A stretch of 64,000 nt of DNA from Psychrobacter urativorans (GCF_904846675.1 NZ_CAJHBT010000003.1:124001-188000); one strand, 5' to 3'. Positions 22,444 to 31,450 are shown, numbered from the stretch's first letter. A program made the numbers and translations. Notes: generated by a model from the sequence alone, not told the origin.

Positions 22444-22472
22444 CAAAAAAACTCATCCCCAGAAGGATGAGT
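22444..22472 (-). terminator. Terminator after the first porin gene
   Basis: ACTCATCC (22451-22458) and GGATGAGT (22465-22472), followed on the minus strand by a run of seven T residues. A diverged copy of the same hairpin follows the second porin gene. Confidence 0.85.
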
Positions 22473-22504
22473 CTTTTAGCATAAGGTCTACGCGATGGTT
22501 TGAT

Positions 22505-23638
22505 TTAGAAAAGATATTCTAGACCACCGCCGATAGCGAAGACATCAGCATCGCCACGTGCGCGAACTAATTTATTAGCATCGCCGTCTTCGTCTCTCAC
22601 AACATAAAAATCATTCTCCAAATCAGCAGAATTTTGACCAATATAGGCATGAGCAATCATATTATCTTTAAACTTGTATTTGCCGCCTAGAACGGTTTGG
22701 TCTGAATCATTGTTATCAAGGCCACCTAAGTTCTTAGTTTTGTCATACTGAAGATAAACAGAAGCTGGACGGGCAAAGTTCGTTAGGCTCATCTCAGCGC
22801 TCACCACTAAACCTTTCTCTATTGCAGAATTATAGACTTTATCGCCGTCATAGTCAGCTTGTTGATATAGAGCGCCTAAGGTTACAGGATAAGCAATATA
22901 CTCACCTAGATCGACAGTAGCGCTACCACGAAGAATATCACCGCCAAGACTAATAGACATATCTTTATCATAAGCAATACCAGCAGTGAAGCCTGTACCT
23001 GGGTTGAACATTAATGAAGCACCAAAGCCATTACCACGGACATCATCGTCAGATACAAAAGCTTCATCAGCGCCATACTGTAGGGCAAGCTCCAATGGCA
23101 GGTCCTTATATTTAGGGACAATCCATACGATTGAACTATTGACACGTCCACCATCAGTTAGGGTTAAAGCATTAGTAAACGTATCGTTGTTACCAAGAGA
23201 ACTTGCGCCGATATTATCCCAATAACCTTCATTGACCGTTACATTATTTATATAATCAGTGACTGAGTAGTTACGGCCGAAGCGGAACTGACCGTAGTCC
23301 TTATTGGTAAAACCTAAATAAGTATCACGGCTTTTAAAGCCTATGTTATCGTCACCACTGTCATCAATCTCGATACCATATTCTAATTGATAGATTACAT
23401 CAGTATTAGCAGTTATCGCCTCAGAGCCTTTAATACCTAGTTTCGAAGTATTTGAGTTGATTTGTACTGAGTTATTATCTTCGTTGATATTGTCATTAGG
23501 GAAATCCATAGATTGACTATCAAGTTCAGCGTTGACATAGTCAGCAGTAAGGAAGGCTTTACCATAGAAAGTTGGTGCCGCTTGCGCTGTAGATACAAAT
23601 AGAGCAGCAACTGCTGTAGCTAAAAGTAATTTTTTCAT
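22505..23638 (-). CDS. Outer membrane porin (copy 1)
   Basis: A 377-residue Gram-negative porin. It has a cleavable signal peptide ending in AQA at about residue 20, then APTFYGKAFLTADYV, the usual first strand of the porin family, many alternating beta-strand segments with acidic turns, and a C-terminal GGLEYLF ending in Phe, the recognition signal for the outer membrane assembly machinery. It forms a tandem pair with the neighbouring porin, sharing the signal peptide, strand pattern and both flanks, and is therefore a duplicate. It is predicted to be a trimeric general or anion channel; substrate specificity cannot be read from sequence. Confidence 0.92.
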   Translation of the reverse strand: MKKLLLATAVAALFVSTAQAAPTFYGKAFLTADYVNAELDSQSMDFPNDNINEDNNSVQINSNTSKLGIKGSEAITANTDVIYQLEYGIEIDDSGDDNIGFKSRDTYLGFTNKDYGQFRFGRNYSVTDYINNVTVNEGYWDNIGASSLGNNDTFTNALTLTDGGRVNSSIVWIVPKYKDLPLELALQYGADEAFVSDDDVRGNGFGASLMFNPGTGFTAGIAYDKDMSISLGGDILRGSATVDLGEYIAYPVTLGALYQQADYDGDKVYNSAIEKGLVVSAEMSLTNFARPASVYLQYDKTKNLGGLDNNDSDQTVLGGKYKFKDNMIAHAYIGQNSADLENDFYVVRDEDGDANKLVRARGDADVFAIGGGLEYLF

Positions 23639-23782
23639 GAGTATATCTCGACTTTACAATTTTAATGATGGGCGACTTGAATAAGCTAAAACCTAAAATG
23701 GTGTCGTTACAAACAACTCAAATTTGTGATGGGTAACTGGTTGCTGAGTAGGCTTAACTCTAGTCCTCCCCGTGCTTTAATA

Positions 23783-23808
23783 TACGGTGCGGGATTACCT
23801 GCACCGTA
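23783..23808. repeat. Hairpin at the porin duplication junction
   Basis: TACGGTGC (23783-23790) and GCACCGTA (23801-23808) form a perfect 8-bp stem with a 10-base loop. It lies between the upstream region of porin copy 1 and the pyrG remnant, where homology between the two duplicated units ends. Confidence 0.6.
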
Positions 23809-23814
23809 CTACCA

Positions 23815-23894
23815 GACTCTTTTTATTCAGTACTGTCCGACAAATGCGACAACTAGTAAAGTTGTTGCCATGACTCATCTATAAGCGTGGTTAT
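23815..23894 (-). pseudogene. Decayed 5' fragment of pyrG
   Basis: Read on the minus strand, 23894 onward matches the first five codons of pyrG with the ATG changed to ATA, then, after a loss of about 230 bases, continues as a diverged copy of pyrG codons 83-104 (for example GGCAACAACTTTACTAG against AGCAACAACTTCACTAG). The match continues on the other side into the spacer between pyrG and porin copy 1. This is what remains if a unit of porin plus the pyrG 5' end was duplicated in tandem. It cannot encode CTP synthase. Confidence 0.8.
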
Positions 23895-24041
23895 AGTAAT
23901 TTATTGGTAATTGGCAAAAGAGAATTTTACTAAAAATGCATCATAAGATATAGGACAATACTCAAACTCTCCTAAACTATTGGTTTTTAGCGTTTGTTTA
24001 TTATGCCATGCTAACTATTTAAAATGGCTATAACAAAAGAA

Positions 24042-24061
24042 ACTCACCCCGAAGGATGAGT
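24042..24061 (-). terminator. Terminator after the second porin gene
   Basis: The diverged copy of the hairpin after porin copy 1: ACTCACCC and GGATGAGT with one mismatch, followed on the minus strand by TTTCTTTT. Confidence 0.65.
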
Positions 24062-24091
24062 CTTTTATTATAAGTCTATACTGTTGCGAGA

Positions 24092-25264
24092 CTAAAAAAG
24101 GTATTCTAGACCGCCACCGATAGCGAATACATCGATATCTGATTTGATATTACGGTATTCTGCATCAACAACGTCACCCTTTGCATTTAGGATACCAACT
24201 TCACCAACTCGTACATAGTCAGCTGAGTTTTTACCAATATAAGCATGGGCAATCATGTTTTTCTTAAACAAGTATTTGCCGCCTAGAACGATTTGATCTG
24301 ATTCAGCATCGTCAAAACCGTTTAGGTTATCAGTTTTGTTGTACTGTAAGTAAACAGACGCAGGCTTAGCAAAGTTGCTCAGACCCATCTCACCACTAAC
24401 TACCAGACCTTTTTCTTTACTAGAACCAGCAAAGTCATAATCTGCTTGCTGATACATCACGCCCATAGTTACTGGATAAGAAACGTATTTAGCTAAATCA
24501 GCACTAACCGTAGCACGGATAACGTCGCCGCCATATTCTATATCACGGAAACCGTTTTCTGCTGTAGTATCTAACAGTCTAATTTCGTCATTAACATCCA
24601 TATCTTTGCTATAAGCAAGACCCGCAGTGATGCCAGTACCTTGGTCAAACATCAATGACGCACCAAAGCCGTTTTTGCTATCGGTAAACTTTTCGTCGGA
24701 AGCATACTGTAAAGCCAGCTCTAGTGGTAGATTGTTATATTTAGGGGCGATCCAAACGATCGAGTTGTTTTGGCGTGAGTCATCAAGCATATTTAGCGCT
24801 TTAAGTTCATTTTCCGAGTCAAGTTTACTCTCACCTAGGTTATCCCAGTAACCCTCAGTTAGCGCAACGTTATTCACATAACCTAGGACTGATGAGTTAC
24901 GGCCAACGCGGAACTGACCAAAGTCTTTGTTAACCACACCTAAGTAAGTGTCACGGCTTTTAAAAGTATTGTTCTCGCCATCCACACCAATGCCATACTC
25001 CAACTGATACACTAGATCAGTATTAGCAGATAGGGCTTCAGAGCCTTTGAGGCCTAGTTTTGAACCATGTGAGTTAATCTCTACTGTATTTTCATCATAA
25101 TCTGATAAAGCATTGCTTGGTTTTTCGTACGCTCTAAGATTCATATCTGATTCAACGTTGACATAATCAGCAGTAACGAACGCTTTACCATAGAAAGTCG
25201 GTGCTGCTTGGGCTGCAGATACAGATACGGCAGCAATTGCTGTAGCTAAAAGTAGTTTTTTCAT
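24092..25264 (-). CDS. Outer membrane porin (copy 2)
   Basis: A 390-residue paralogue of the adjacent porin with nearly the same signal peptide (MKKLLLATAIAAVSVSAAQA), the same APTFYGKAF first strand and the same IGGGLEYLF C-terminus. The differences are concentrated in charged loops, for example after the first strand and in the region around residues 220-240, as expected for surface-exposed or pore-lining loops under divergent selection. The ATG at 25264 follows GGAGATACC. About 100 bases upstream of the start are also similar between the copies, so they probably share promoter elements. It may be differentially regulated or have different solute preference; neither is visible in the sequence. 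Confidence 0.92.
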   Translation of the reverse strand: MKKLLLATAIAAVSVSAAQAAPTFYGKAFVTADYVNVESDMNLRAYEKPSNALSDYDENTVEINSHGSKLGLKGSEALSANTDLVYQLEYGIGVDGENNTFKSRDTYLGVVNKDFGQFRVGRNSSVLGYVNNVALTEGYWDNLGESKLDSENELKALNMLDDSRQNNSIVWIAPKYNNLPLELALQYASDEKFTDSKNGFGASLMFDQGTGITAGLAYSKDMDVNDEIRLLDTTAENGFRDIEYGGDVIRATVSADLAKYVSYPVTMGVMYQQADYDFAGSSKEKGLVVSGEMGLSNFAKPASVYLQYNKTDNLNGFDDAESDQIVLGGKYLFKKNMIAHAYIGKNSADYVRVGEVGILNAKGDVVDAEYRNIKSDIDVFAIGGGLEYLF

Positions 25265-25657
25265 GGGGGTATCTCCACTTTACAATTTTAGTAATAAGCT
25301 AGCTAAGATTAGCCGGTGCTCATAATGGTATCGTCACAAATCCTCAGAGATATAATGTGTAACTGGCTACCGAGATTAGTCAGAAACAAGTGTGGCGAAG
25401 TGCTATTACCGTAAGATGAAAAGAACCCTGACTTACATAACATCCACTATAGATGTAACCCTCATGTAAAATTAGGTCTTTTGCGCTCTAGTGCGTAACA
25501 TCCGTTACCAAACTCATACTTCGCTTACAATCATAACAACTTTGACATAATTTGCAACAATTTTTTATATTTATCTATAGGCTCTCTATAACAACGGAAT
25601 CTAAGTAAAAATTTAGTCAATGTCTGATATTTACAATAGCCATAGGTATAAAAAAAA
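25265..25657. other. Upstream region of porin copy 2
   Basis: The first 110 bases resemble the upstream region of porin copy 1. The remainder is AT-rich with no supported gene. Confidence 0.5.
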
Positions 25658-25692
25658 CCATCATCTGCTTTAGCGAATGATGGTGTTTTTTT
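25651..25692. terminator. Hairpin with A- and T-runs, not next to a gene end
   Basis: ACCATCAT (25658-25665) pairs with ATGATGGT (25677-25684), with AAAAAAA before and TTTTTTT after. It lies nearly 400 bases from porin copy 2 and is separated from the glcB terminator by about 130 bases, so the transcript it ends is not obvious. Confidence 0.75.
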
Positions 25693-25815
25693 ATAAGACT
25701 AGTTAGTGAAACTGTCTATTTGAAGCAGATCGTTATTTATTGATAAAAATAAATTTATAGAAAGCAATCTATAGCTATAGCTATTTAGGTTCTTTGAACC
25801 ATTTAAAAATATAAA

Positions 25816-25855
25816 CTAGGCACTATCCATCAATCGCTTGATGAATAGTGCCTAG
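25816..25855 (-). terminator. Terminator after glcB
   Basis: CTAGGCACTAT (25816-25826) pairs with ATAGTGCCTAG (25845-25855), extended inwards by CATCAA/TTGATG; T-rich sequence follows on the minus strand. Confidence 0.85.
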
Positions 25856-25892
25856 TCTTTAAGTTAGCGTATTGTCACCTTAACGTATTGAC

Positions 25893-28091
25893 TTAGATGC
25901 TGGCTTTTAGATCTCGACGCGCTTTATGTAATAATGGCTCAGTATAGCCATTCGGCTGCGTCCGACCTTTAAATATCAAGTCACAAGCTGCTTTAAAGGC
26001 GTATGAGTTATCAAAATCAGTCGCCATCGGCATATAATCTTCATCACCGGCATTTTGCTCATCGACAACTTTAGCCATACGTCTCATCGCGTCCATAACT
26101 TGTTGTTCGCTGACAATATCATGATGTAACCAATTAGTGATGTGTTGGCTTGAAATACGCAGGGTTGCACGATCTTCCATCAACCCGACGTTATCAATGT
26201 TAGGCACTTTGGAGCAACCAACGCCTTGATTCACCCAGCGTACAACGTAGCCTAAGATGCCCTGAGCATTGTTTTCAAGCTCTTGCTGTATCTCTTCCTC
26301 TGTCCAGTTGGTATCTAGCACTAGGGGGATGGTCAAGATGTCGTCAATATTGGCACGTTCGCGTGACTTTAGACTGTCTTGAACCTCATGAACGTTGACC
26401 GCATGGTAATGCATGCTATGCAGCGTTGCCCCTATCGGTGAAGGGACCCAAGAGGTATTGGCACCAGCTTGTGGGTGAGCAATTTTGGTCTCTAACATAT
26501 CTTTCATATTGTCAGGCCGTGCCCACATGCCTTTACCAATCTGAGCGTGACCTTGCAGACCAGTTTCAAGACCGATGTCGACGTTCCACTGCTCATAAGC
26601 CGGTTGCCATGCTTGCAACTTCATTCTGCTCTTACGCACGAACGGTCCTGCATTCATGCTGGTATGCATCTCATCACCGGTGCGGTCTAAAAAGCCGGTA
26701 TTAATAAAGATGACACGCTCTTTCGCTTGACGAATGGCTTCTTTGAGGTTCACCGTCATTCGACGTTCTTCATCCATTATGCCCATCTTGATGCTATTGC
26801 GCGGTAGATTAAGATTATCTTCGGAGGCGGCAAACAATTCATTGGTAAATTTTACTTCATCAGGGCCGTGCATTTTGGGCTTCACGATATACATAGAGCC
26901 TTTGCGCGAGTTAGATAGCTTATTATTACCTTTGATATCATTTATAGTTAGTAGCGGCGTGACTAAACCATCCATGATGCCTTCAAATATTTCTTCTTGT
27001 CCGTCACCAAGGTCAACTAAGATCGAAGGGTGTTGCATCAAGTGACCGACGTTACGGATTAGGAGCAGTGCGCGTCCTGGCAAAATAAGCGTACCGCCAT
27101 CCGGAGAGGTGTATTTACGATCTGGATTTTGCGTACGAGTGAGCACTTTTCCATTTTTCTCAAAGGTCTCTTCGAGATCGCCATTCATTAGGCCAAACCA
27201 ATTGCGATAGGCTTCAACTTTTTCTTCAGCATCCACAGCGGCTACGGAGTCTTCACAATCTTGAATGGCACTTAACGCCGCTTCCATCAATAAATCTTTA
27301 ATACCAGCTGGATCAGCTTTACCAACCGGACTATTGGGGTCAATCTGTATCTCAAGATGCAAGTTATTGTTCTCTAGTAAGATAGCCGTAGGGCTACTTG
27401 CCTTACCTTTATAGCCATCAAACTTGCTAGTGTCTTGCAGCTGAGTACGGTTATCGCCTTGAGCAACTTCAAGCTGACCATCAACCACACTAAAACCAGT
27501 AACATCGTTATATGAGCCTGATGCTAGCGCGAAATTCTCGTCTAAAAAGTTTTTGGCATAAGCCACGACAGCTTCGCCGCGAGTCGTATTATAGCTACGA
27601 GTGATTTCTTGACCATCATCTTCGCTGATAACGTCTGTACCATATAAGGCATCGTATAAGCTGCCCCAACGGGCGTTGGTCGCATTCAGCGCATAGCGGG
27701 CATTAAGTACCGGAACCACTAACTGCGGTCCAGCAATACGCGCAATCTCATCATCGACGTTTTCTGTAGTGACTTTAAAGTCGTCGCCCTCTGGTAACAA
27801 GTAACCGATATCTTGCAAAAACTGCTTATAAGTAGGGTAATCAATCTTGCCATTCTTGGCAGGATGATCTAAATGCCATTGATCAATTTTTGCTTGTAAT
27901 TCGGCGCGGGTGGCCAGTAATGCCTTGTTGCGCGGCGTAAACTCTTTAACGATCTTCTCAAAACCTGACCAATAGCTATCTGAATCCACATCAACTTTCG
28001 GTAGCACTTCATTTTCAATAAAGTTATACATCTGTGGGTCGATTGCAAGAATTCCTTTTTGGATGCGATTAGTGTGAGAAGCCTGGCTCAT
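25893..28091 (-). CDS. glcB: Malate synthase G
   Basis: Condenses glyoxylate with acetyl-CoA to malate, completing the glyoxylate shunt begun by isocitrate lyase. The protein is 732 residues, the length of the monomeric G form rather than the shorter A form. Conserved blocks include [19 protein letters not shown] with the catalytic arginine and metal-binding acid region, [38 protein letters not shown] and the [20 protein letters not shown] segment. The frame is open to 28124, but the ATG at 28091 with AAGGACACC before it gives the standard MSQASH-type N-terminus. It is a single gene with its own terminator. Confidence 0.97.
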   Translation of the reverse strand: MSQASHTNRIQKGILAIDPQMYNFIENEVLPKVDVDSDSYWSGFEKIVKEFTPRNKALLATRAELQAKIDQWHLDHPAKNGKIDYPTYKQFLQDIGYLLPEGDDFKVTTENVDDEIARIAGPQLVVPVLNARYALNATNARWGSLYDALYGTDVISEDDGQEITRSYNTTRGEAVVAYAKNFLDENFALASGSYNDVTGFSVVDGQLEVAQGDNRTQLQDTSKFDGYKGKASSPTAILLENNNLHLEIQIDPNSPVGKADPAGIKDLLMEAALSAIQDCEDSVAAVDAEEKVEAYRNWFGLMNGDLEETFEKNGKVLTRTQNPDRKYTSPDGGTLILPGRALLLIRNVGHLMQHPSILVDLGDGQEEIFEGIMDGLVTPLLTINDIKGNNKLSNSRKGSMYIVKPKMHGPDEVKFTNELFAASEDNLNLPRNSIKMGIMDEERRMTVNLKEAIRQAKERVIFINTGFLDRTGDEMHTSMNAGPFVRKSRMKLQAWQPAYEQWNVDIGLETGLQGHAQIGKGMWARPDNMKDMLETKIAHPQAGANTSWVPSPIGATLHSMHYHAVNVHEVQDSLKSRERANIDDILTIPLVLDTNWTEEEIQQELENNAQGILGYVVRWVNQGVGCSKVPNIDNVGLMEDRATLRISSQHITNWLHHDIVSEQQVMDAMRRMAKVVDEQNAGDEDYMPMATDFDNSYAFKAACDLIFKGRTQPNGYTEPLLHKARRDLKASI

Positions 28092-28650
28092 AGTGGTGTC
28101 CTTATCTGTTGTGAGAGATGTCAACGTTAGTTTATTGCGTCGGCTGTTTAAACTAATTAACGTTTAGCGCCTAGCATTCATTCCAAATTTGAACGCTAAT
28201 CTAAACGGATGGCTATATTACGCTTTATAATAGACACTTATAATGAAAAATATATTTGTCTATTATAACTTTAGCTGTATTGAACCATCCAATTTTACCA
28301 ACCCGTAATATCTAATTATTAATCTATAGTTATCAGCTTAAAAACTGTAATACTTAACCCTGAGGATTCTCAATAATTGTCTTCTAGTTAGGTACTGCTA
28401 ACTGGGTACTGCCTGACTGTTAATTAAGTAGCCATCTATTACCGATGACTGTTTATAACTAGATAGTTATTAATAGAGAGATTAATAAAGTAAAGCTATT
28501 AGTAAAGCATTTAATAAAAAGCTAGTAACAATCAGGTGACAATCAATAGTATGACAAAACGTCCCAAAAGCAAAACGCATCCTACTATCAAATAATAAAA
28601 TTAACAAGAAATAGCCATTCACAAAATAAATAATGAAGTTTTATAATAAT
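28092..28650. other. Long intergenic stretch without a recognised gene
   Basis: More than 500 bases, very AT-rich, with no plausible frame on either strand. It should contain the glcB promoter on the minus strand. A direct repeat GGTACTGC occurs twice near 28390-28410. Confidence 0.5.
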
Positions 28651-28686
28651 GATACCCTATAAGGTATCGGCCTTTAACAGTATAAT
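28651..28686 (+). promoter_or_regulatory. Candidate promoter with dyad, upstream of miaE
   Basis: The dyad GATACC-CTATAA-GGTATC (28651-28668) ends 12 bases before a consensus TATAAT (28681-28686). The dyad would cover the -35 region and could be an operator. It is about 230 bases before the miaE start, implying a long leader if it drives that gene. Confidence 0.4.
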
Positions 28687-28916
28687 AGCCACTGCTCAGT
28701 GACATGACTAGAGAGTAAGACTAAACTGTAAGTAATCATTACAAAATCTATTTGTACTTAACGGTCACCTATTATGGTAATTTTTTACTCGTTATCGCTA
28801 ATAGCCTTTATCAATGCTGCTCTCTAGGCAGATAGACTAAATAATGCTTCATACTGTTAGATATAGTAAGCTAAATAATAACCTTAATATGACCTTCAAT
28901 ACAGGCTCATGAACTT

Positions 28917-29606
28917 ATGACCACGCATCAAAATAAACTCTCAGAAATAGAGTCGCAGCAAGAAGACAGCATCGATACTGCCAAGCTCCGTACTCCCATA
29001 AAGGTAGATCTGTCTGCTATTTATAATTTTTTGGGCAGTAGGACCTCGCAAGCATGGGTAGATGCTGCACTTGATAATCTGTCATTAATTATTCAAGACC
29101 ATGCCAACTGCGAAAAAAAGGCAGCCGGTACCGCGATGAACTTAATTTTTCGCTATGAATTCTCTTATGACTTGCAGTGTAAGCTAGCGCAGTTGATCCG
29201 TGAGGAGATGCTGCATTATGAGCAAGTGCTTGGCATTATGAATGAGCGTGGGCAAGATTGGGAGTATCTGAGTGCCGGGCGTTATGCTAAAGGCATGCTC
29301 AAGCATAAGCGTACTTATGAGCCAGCAGCAATGGTCGATATATTGATTATTGGGGCATTTATTGAAGCTCGCTCTTGTGAACGCTTTGCAGCACTAGCGG
29401 CGGGGATTGATGATGAGCGTTTAGCAAAATACTATCGCTATCTGCTCAAGTCAGAAAGTCGGCATTTTGAGGATTATCTGGCGTTAGCGCAGTCTTTGTC
29501 TGAAGATAATATTGATGAGCGCGTGGCGTTCTTTAAAGACGTGGAGGCTGAACTGATAGTCAATCCCGATAGCGAGCTGCGCTTTCATAGCGGCATGCCA
29601 GCCTAG
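28917..29606 (+). CDS. miaE: tRNA-(2-methylthio-N6-isopentenyl-adenosine) hydroxylase
   Basis: A di-iron monooxygenase that hydroxylates the ms2i6A37 modification next to the anticodon of UNN-reading tRNAs. The carboxylate-bridged di-iron ligands are visible as DHANCEKKAAG, EEMLHYEQV, EARSCERF and SESRHFEDY in the expected order of a ferritin-like four-helix bundle. At 229 residues it is somewhat longer than well-known MiaE proteins because of a polar N-terminal arm of about 25 residues. It is a lone gene followed by a 38-bp palindrome. Confidence 0.94.
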   Translation: MTTHQNKLSEIESQQEDSIDTAKLRTPIKVDLSAIYNFLGSRTSQAWVDAALDNLSLIIQDHANCEKKAAGTAMNLIFRYEFSYDLQCKLAQLIREEMLHYEQVLGIMNERGQDWEYLSAGRYAKGMLKHKRTYEPAAMVDILIIGAFIEARSCERFAALAAGIDDERLAKYYRYLLKSESRHFEDYLALAQSLSEDNIDERVAFFKDVEAELIVNPDSELRFHSGMPA

Positions 29607-29650
29607 AAGTGATTATTAGCCTCCTTACCTATTGGTGATGCTCATACTGC

Positions 29651-29688
29651 AACAACAGGGCCTACTATTAATAGTAGGCCCTGTTGTT
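29651..29688. repeat. Perfect 38-bp palindrome after miaE
   Basis: The left half AACAACAGGGCCTACTATT is followed immediately by its exact reverse complement, with no spacer. It lies 44 bases beyond the miaE stop. It could fold into a terminator-like hairpin, but no T-run follows it on either strand. Confidence 0.8.
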
Positions 29689-29747
29689 AATACTAAGCTG
29701 TTAGTATTCAACATACTTAAAATTATTTATCACTTCTCATTAATGAG

Positions 29748-29975
29748 CTATTTATTATCTTCCGACAATGAGCTATCGAATTGCTTATGATCTTTGACCA
29801 CATTGTGCGGGTCATGGTCATTAGTTGCGCGTTCAGCTGCAGCTGGATTGACGTTTTGTAGGGCTTCGTCAGGAACAACACCTTTATTATCTGCCGCGTC
29901 CTTTAACTTATAATTTTTACTATTACCCTGTTGGTCATCTTCATGATCACTATTAATATCTTTTGGCGTACTCAT
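29748..29975 (-). CDS. Small acidic hydrophilic protein, unknown function
   Basis: A 75-residue protein, almost entirely Asp, Glu, Asn, Lys, Ser and Ala, with no Cys or Trp and no hydrophobic core, so probably intrinsically disordered. It begins MSTPKDINSD, very similar to the start of the 56-residue protein at 31063-31233 (MSTPSNGNSD). The ribosome-binding site ATAAGGAATAATT precedes the ATG at 29975. It is the last of four consecutive small hydrophilic genes on the minus strand. It resembles in composition the small stress-induced hydrophilic proteins of other bacteria, but I recognise no family. Confidence 0.75.
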   Translation of the reverse strand: MSTPKDINSDHEDDQQGNSKNYKLKDAADNKGVVPDEALQNVNPAAAERATNDHDPHNVVKDHKQFDSSLSEDNK

Positions 29976-30044
29976 AATTATTCCTTATTATAATAATTGT
30001 TAAAGAATGGACGAGGTAGATTACAATAGAGTGAGTATGCGAAT

Positions 30045-30620
30045 TTAATCTTCCTCATCAGGAGTCAGAACACGGCTTTGGGCGTTATCGAGAGTAGAAT
30101 AACGATTCATATCAGTAATATCGTCGCTTTTTGGCTCTTCACTACCAACAGTATCTTCGTTAATGCCTTCATCAAATGGGGTACTGCCTTCCTGATCACG
30201 GGGATCGGGCTGACGGGCAGGATTATCACCCTCATTAACATGCTCTGAATCTACTATGCCTTCTTGGAAGGTATCTGTACCTTTATTAACAGTGGTTTGG
30301 TCTTCAATATCACCATCATCAACATGTTCTGAACCTACTACCGTTTCTTGAAAGGTATCGGTGCTTTTATTGATGGTGGTATACTCTTCAATATCATTAT
30401 TAGTAGACATAACATTATTATGATTATGGTCGATATCTCCATGACTATGATCGTCATCGTCACTAACATACCTGCTACCTATCACCGTCTCTTGCAGAGT
30501 TTGAGTATTTTTATTCTCATTATTGTCTTCGAGATCGACGTGGCTATGAGAGTTGTTTGTATCACTAGTATTAGCATCAGTAATACGAGTTTTGGTCAAT
30601 GCAGGGTCTTTGGTTTCCAT
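30045..30620 (-). CDS. Acidic repeat-containing protein, unknown function
   Basis: A 191-residue, strongly acidic, Asn/Asp/His/Thr-rich protein without signal peptide or membrane helix. It contains three related repeats: TQTLQETVIGSRYVSDDDDH, then TDTFQETVVGSEHVDDGD, then TDTFQEGIVDSEHVNEGDN, each a (T/S)xTxQExx(V/I)xSxxV core followed by acidic residues; the last two are only about 30 residues apart. The tail has PDPRDQEGSTPFDEG and ends TPDEED. A His/Asp-rich stretch (DDDDHSHGDIDHNHNN) could bind metal ions; that is speculation. An AAGGATAAC site precedes the ATG. It is part of the same small hydrophilic gene cluster. Confidence 0.75.
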   Translation of the reverse strand: METKDPALTKTRITDANTSDTNNSHSHVDLEDNNENKNTQTLQETVIGSRYVSDDDDHSHGDIDHNHNNVMSTNNDIEEYTTINKSTDTFQETVVGSEHVDDGDIEDQTTVNKGTDTFQEGIVDSEHVNEGDNPARQPDPRDQEGSTPFDEGINEDTVGSEEPKSDDITDMNRYSTLDNAQSRVLTPDEED

Positions 30621-30742
30621 AGTGTTATCCTTAAAATAGTGTCTTCAAAATATCTAAACAACTGTCTTTAGAAGCTGAATACGGGCTTCTATCCTATATT
30701 TAATAGCCAGCTCTTTTATAATAACTTTTCTGAAAACTGTAC

Positions 30743-31009
30743 TTACTTTTCATTGTTTTTCCGGCTTAAATCGTGAGCACTTAGATCTCCGATACTTTTG
30801 CCCCCCGCCGGCAGATTTTCTTCTTTACGTGGATCTGTGTATATTTCATCAGTCTCTTGTGACGCCTGCTGAGGGCCATCTATATCTGGATCATACTTGC
30901 GTCCCTCGTAGCTGTCTTTTGTATTTTTCGGTGCTAAAGCTGCTGAGTCATGAACCTCCACTTCTTCTTCATTATTCGGCCCCTTACGATTGGCTGCATG
31001 ATTTGTCAT
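30743..31009 (-). CDS. Small hydrophilic protein, unknown function
   Basis: An 88-residue protein rich in Asn, Glu, Asp, Lys and Pro, with no membrane segment. The middle section KYDPDIDGPQQASQETDEIY and the end LPAGGKSIGDLSAHDLSRKN look more structured than in its neighbours. A CGCGAGGTATACG leader precedes the ATG at 31009. It is third from the 3' end of the four-gene cluster of small polar proteins. No domain recognised. Confidence 0.75.
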   Translation of the reverse strand: MTNHAANRKGPNNEEEVEVHDSAALAPKNTKDSYEGRKYDPDIDGPQQASQETDEIYTDPRKEENLPAGGKSIGDLSAHDLSRKNNEK

Positions 31010-31062
31010 AACGTATACCTCGCGTTTATATTATAAAAGGTTAGATAGTTATTACTTAGCGA

Positions 31063-31233
31063 CTATTTATCGGTCCGTACTTCTTCATCAATGAATGGAA
31101 CTTGCTGATCTTCGGTTAATTGCTCCGGTACATCAGTTGGTTTATTATCTTCTAAATTTTTTTCAATCTGCTGAACATCTACTTGCTCAGCGGCTTGTTT
31201 AATATCTGAGTTACCGTTACTAGGGGTGCTCAT
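31063..31233 (-). CDS. 56-residue acidic protein, first of the small hydrophilic cluster
   Basis: A short gene below common annotation cut-offs. It encodes MSTPSNGNSDIKQAAEQ and continues through an acidic Gln/Glu/Asp-rich body to VPFIDEEVRTDK. A strong GAGGAG ribosome-binding site lies seven bases before the ATG at 31233, and codon choice is like its neighbours. The MSTP...NSD start is shared with the 75-residue protein at 29748-29975, suggesting common ancestry. It is separated from the next gene downstream by only 53 bases. Function unknown. Confidence 0.7.
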   Translation of the reverse strand: MSTPSNGNSDIKQAAEQVDVQQIEKNLEDNKPTDVPEQLTEDQQVPFIDEEVRTDK

Positions 31234-31446
31234 GTCGGAACTCCTCGCTGATTCTTACTATTATAGTGGATGAAATTTAATGTCGTTAATAAAACTAACT
31301 AGTTACTAAATCGGATTTTATTTATCTAATAGCAATTGCTTTTCCTATATTAATTATAGATAAATTATTGGCCACTGCACCAGTGTACTGCGGTATCAAT
31401 ATGTGAGTATGTGTGAGGTTGAAAGACAGTTTGTAACCAGACAAAA
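31234..31446. other. Spacer upstream of the small hydrophilic cluster
   Basis: No gene seen; it probably holds the cluster promoter on the minus strand. Confidence 0.4.
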
Positions 31447-31450
31447 GAAA

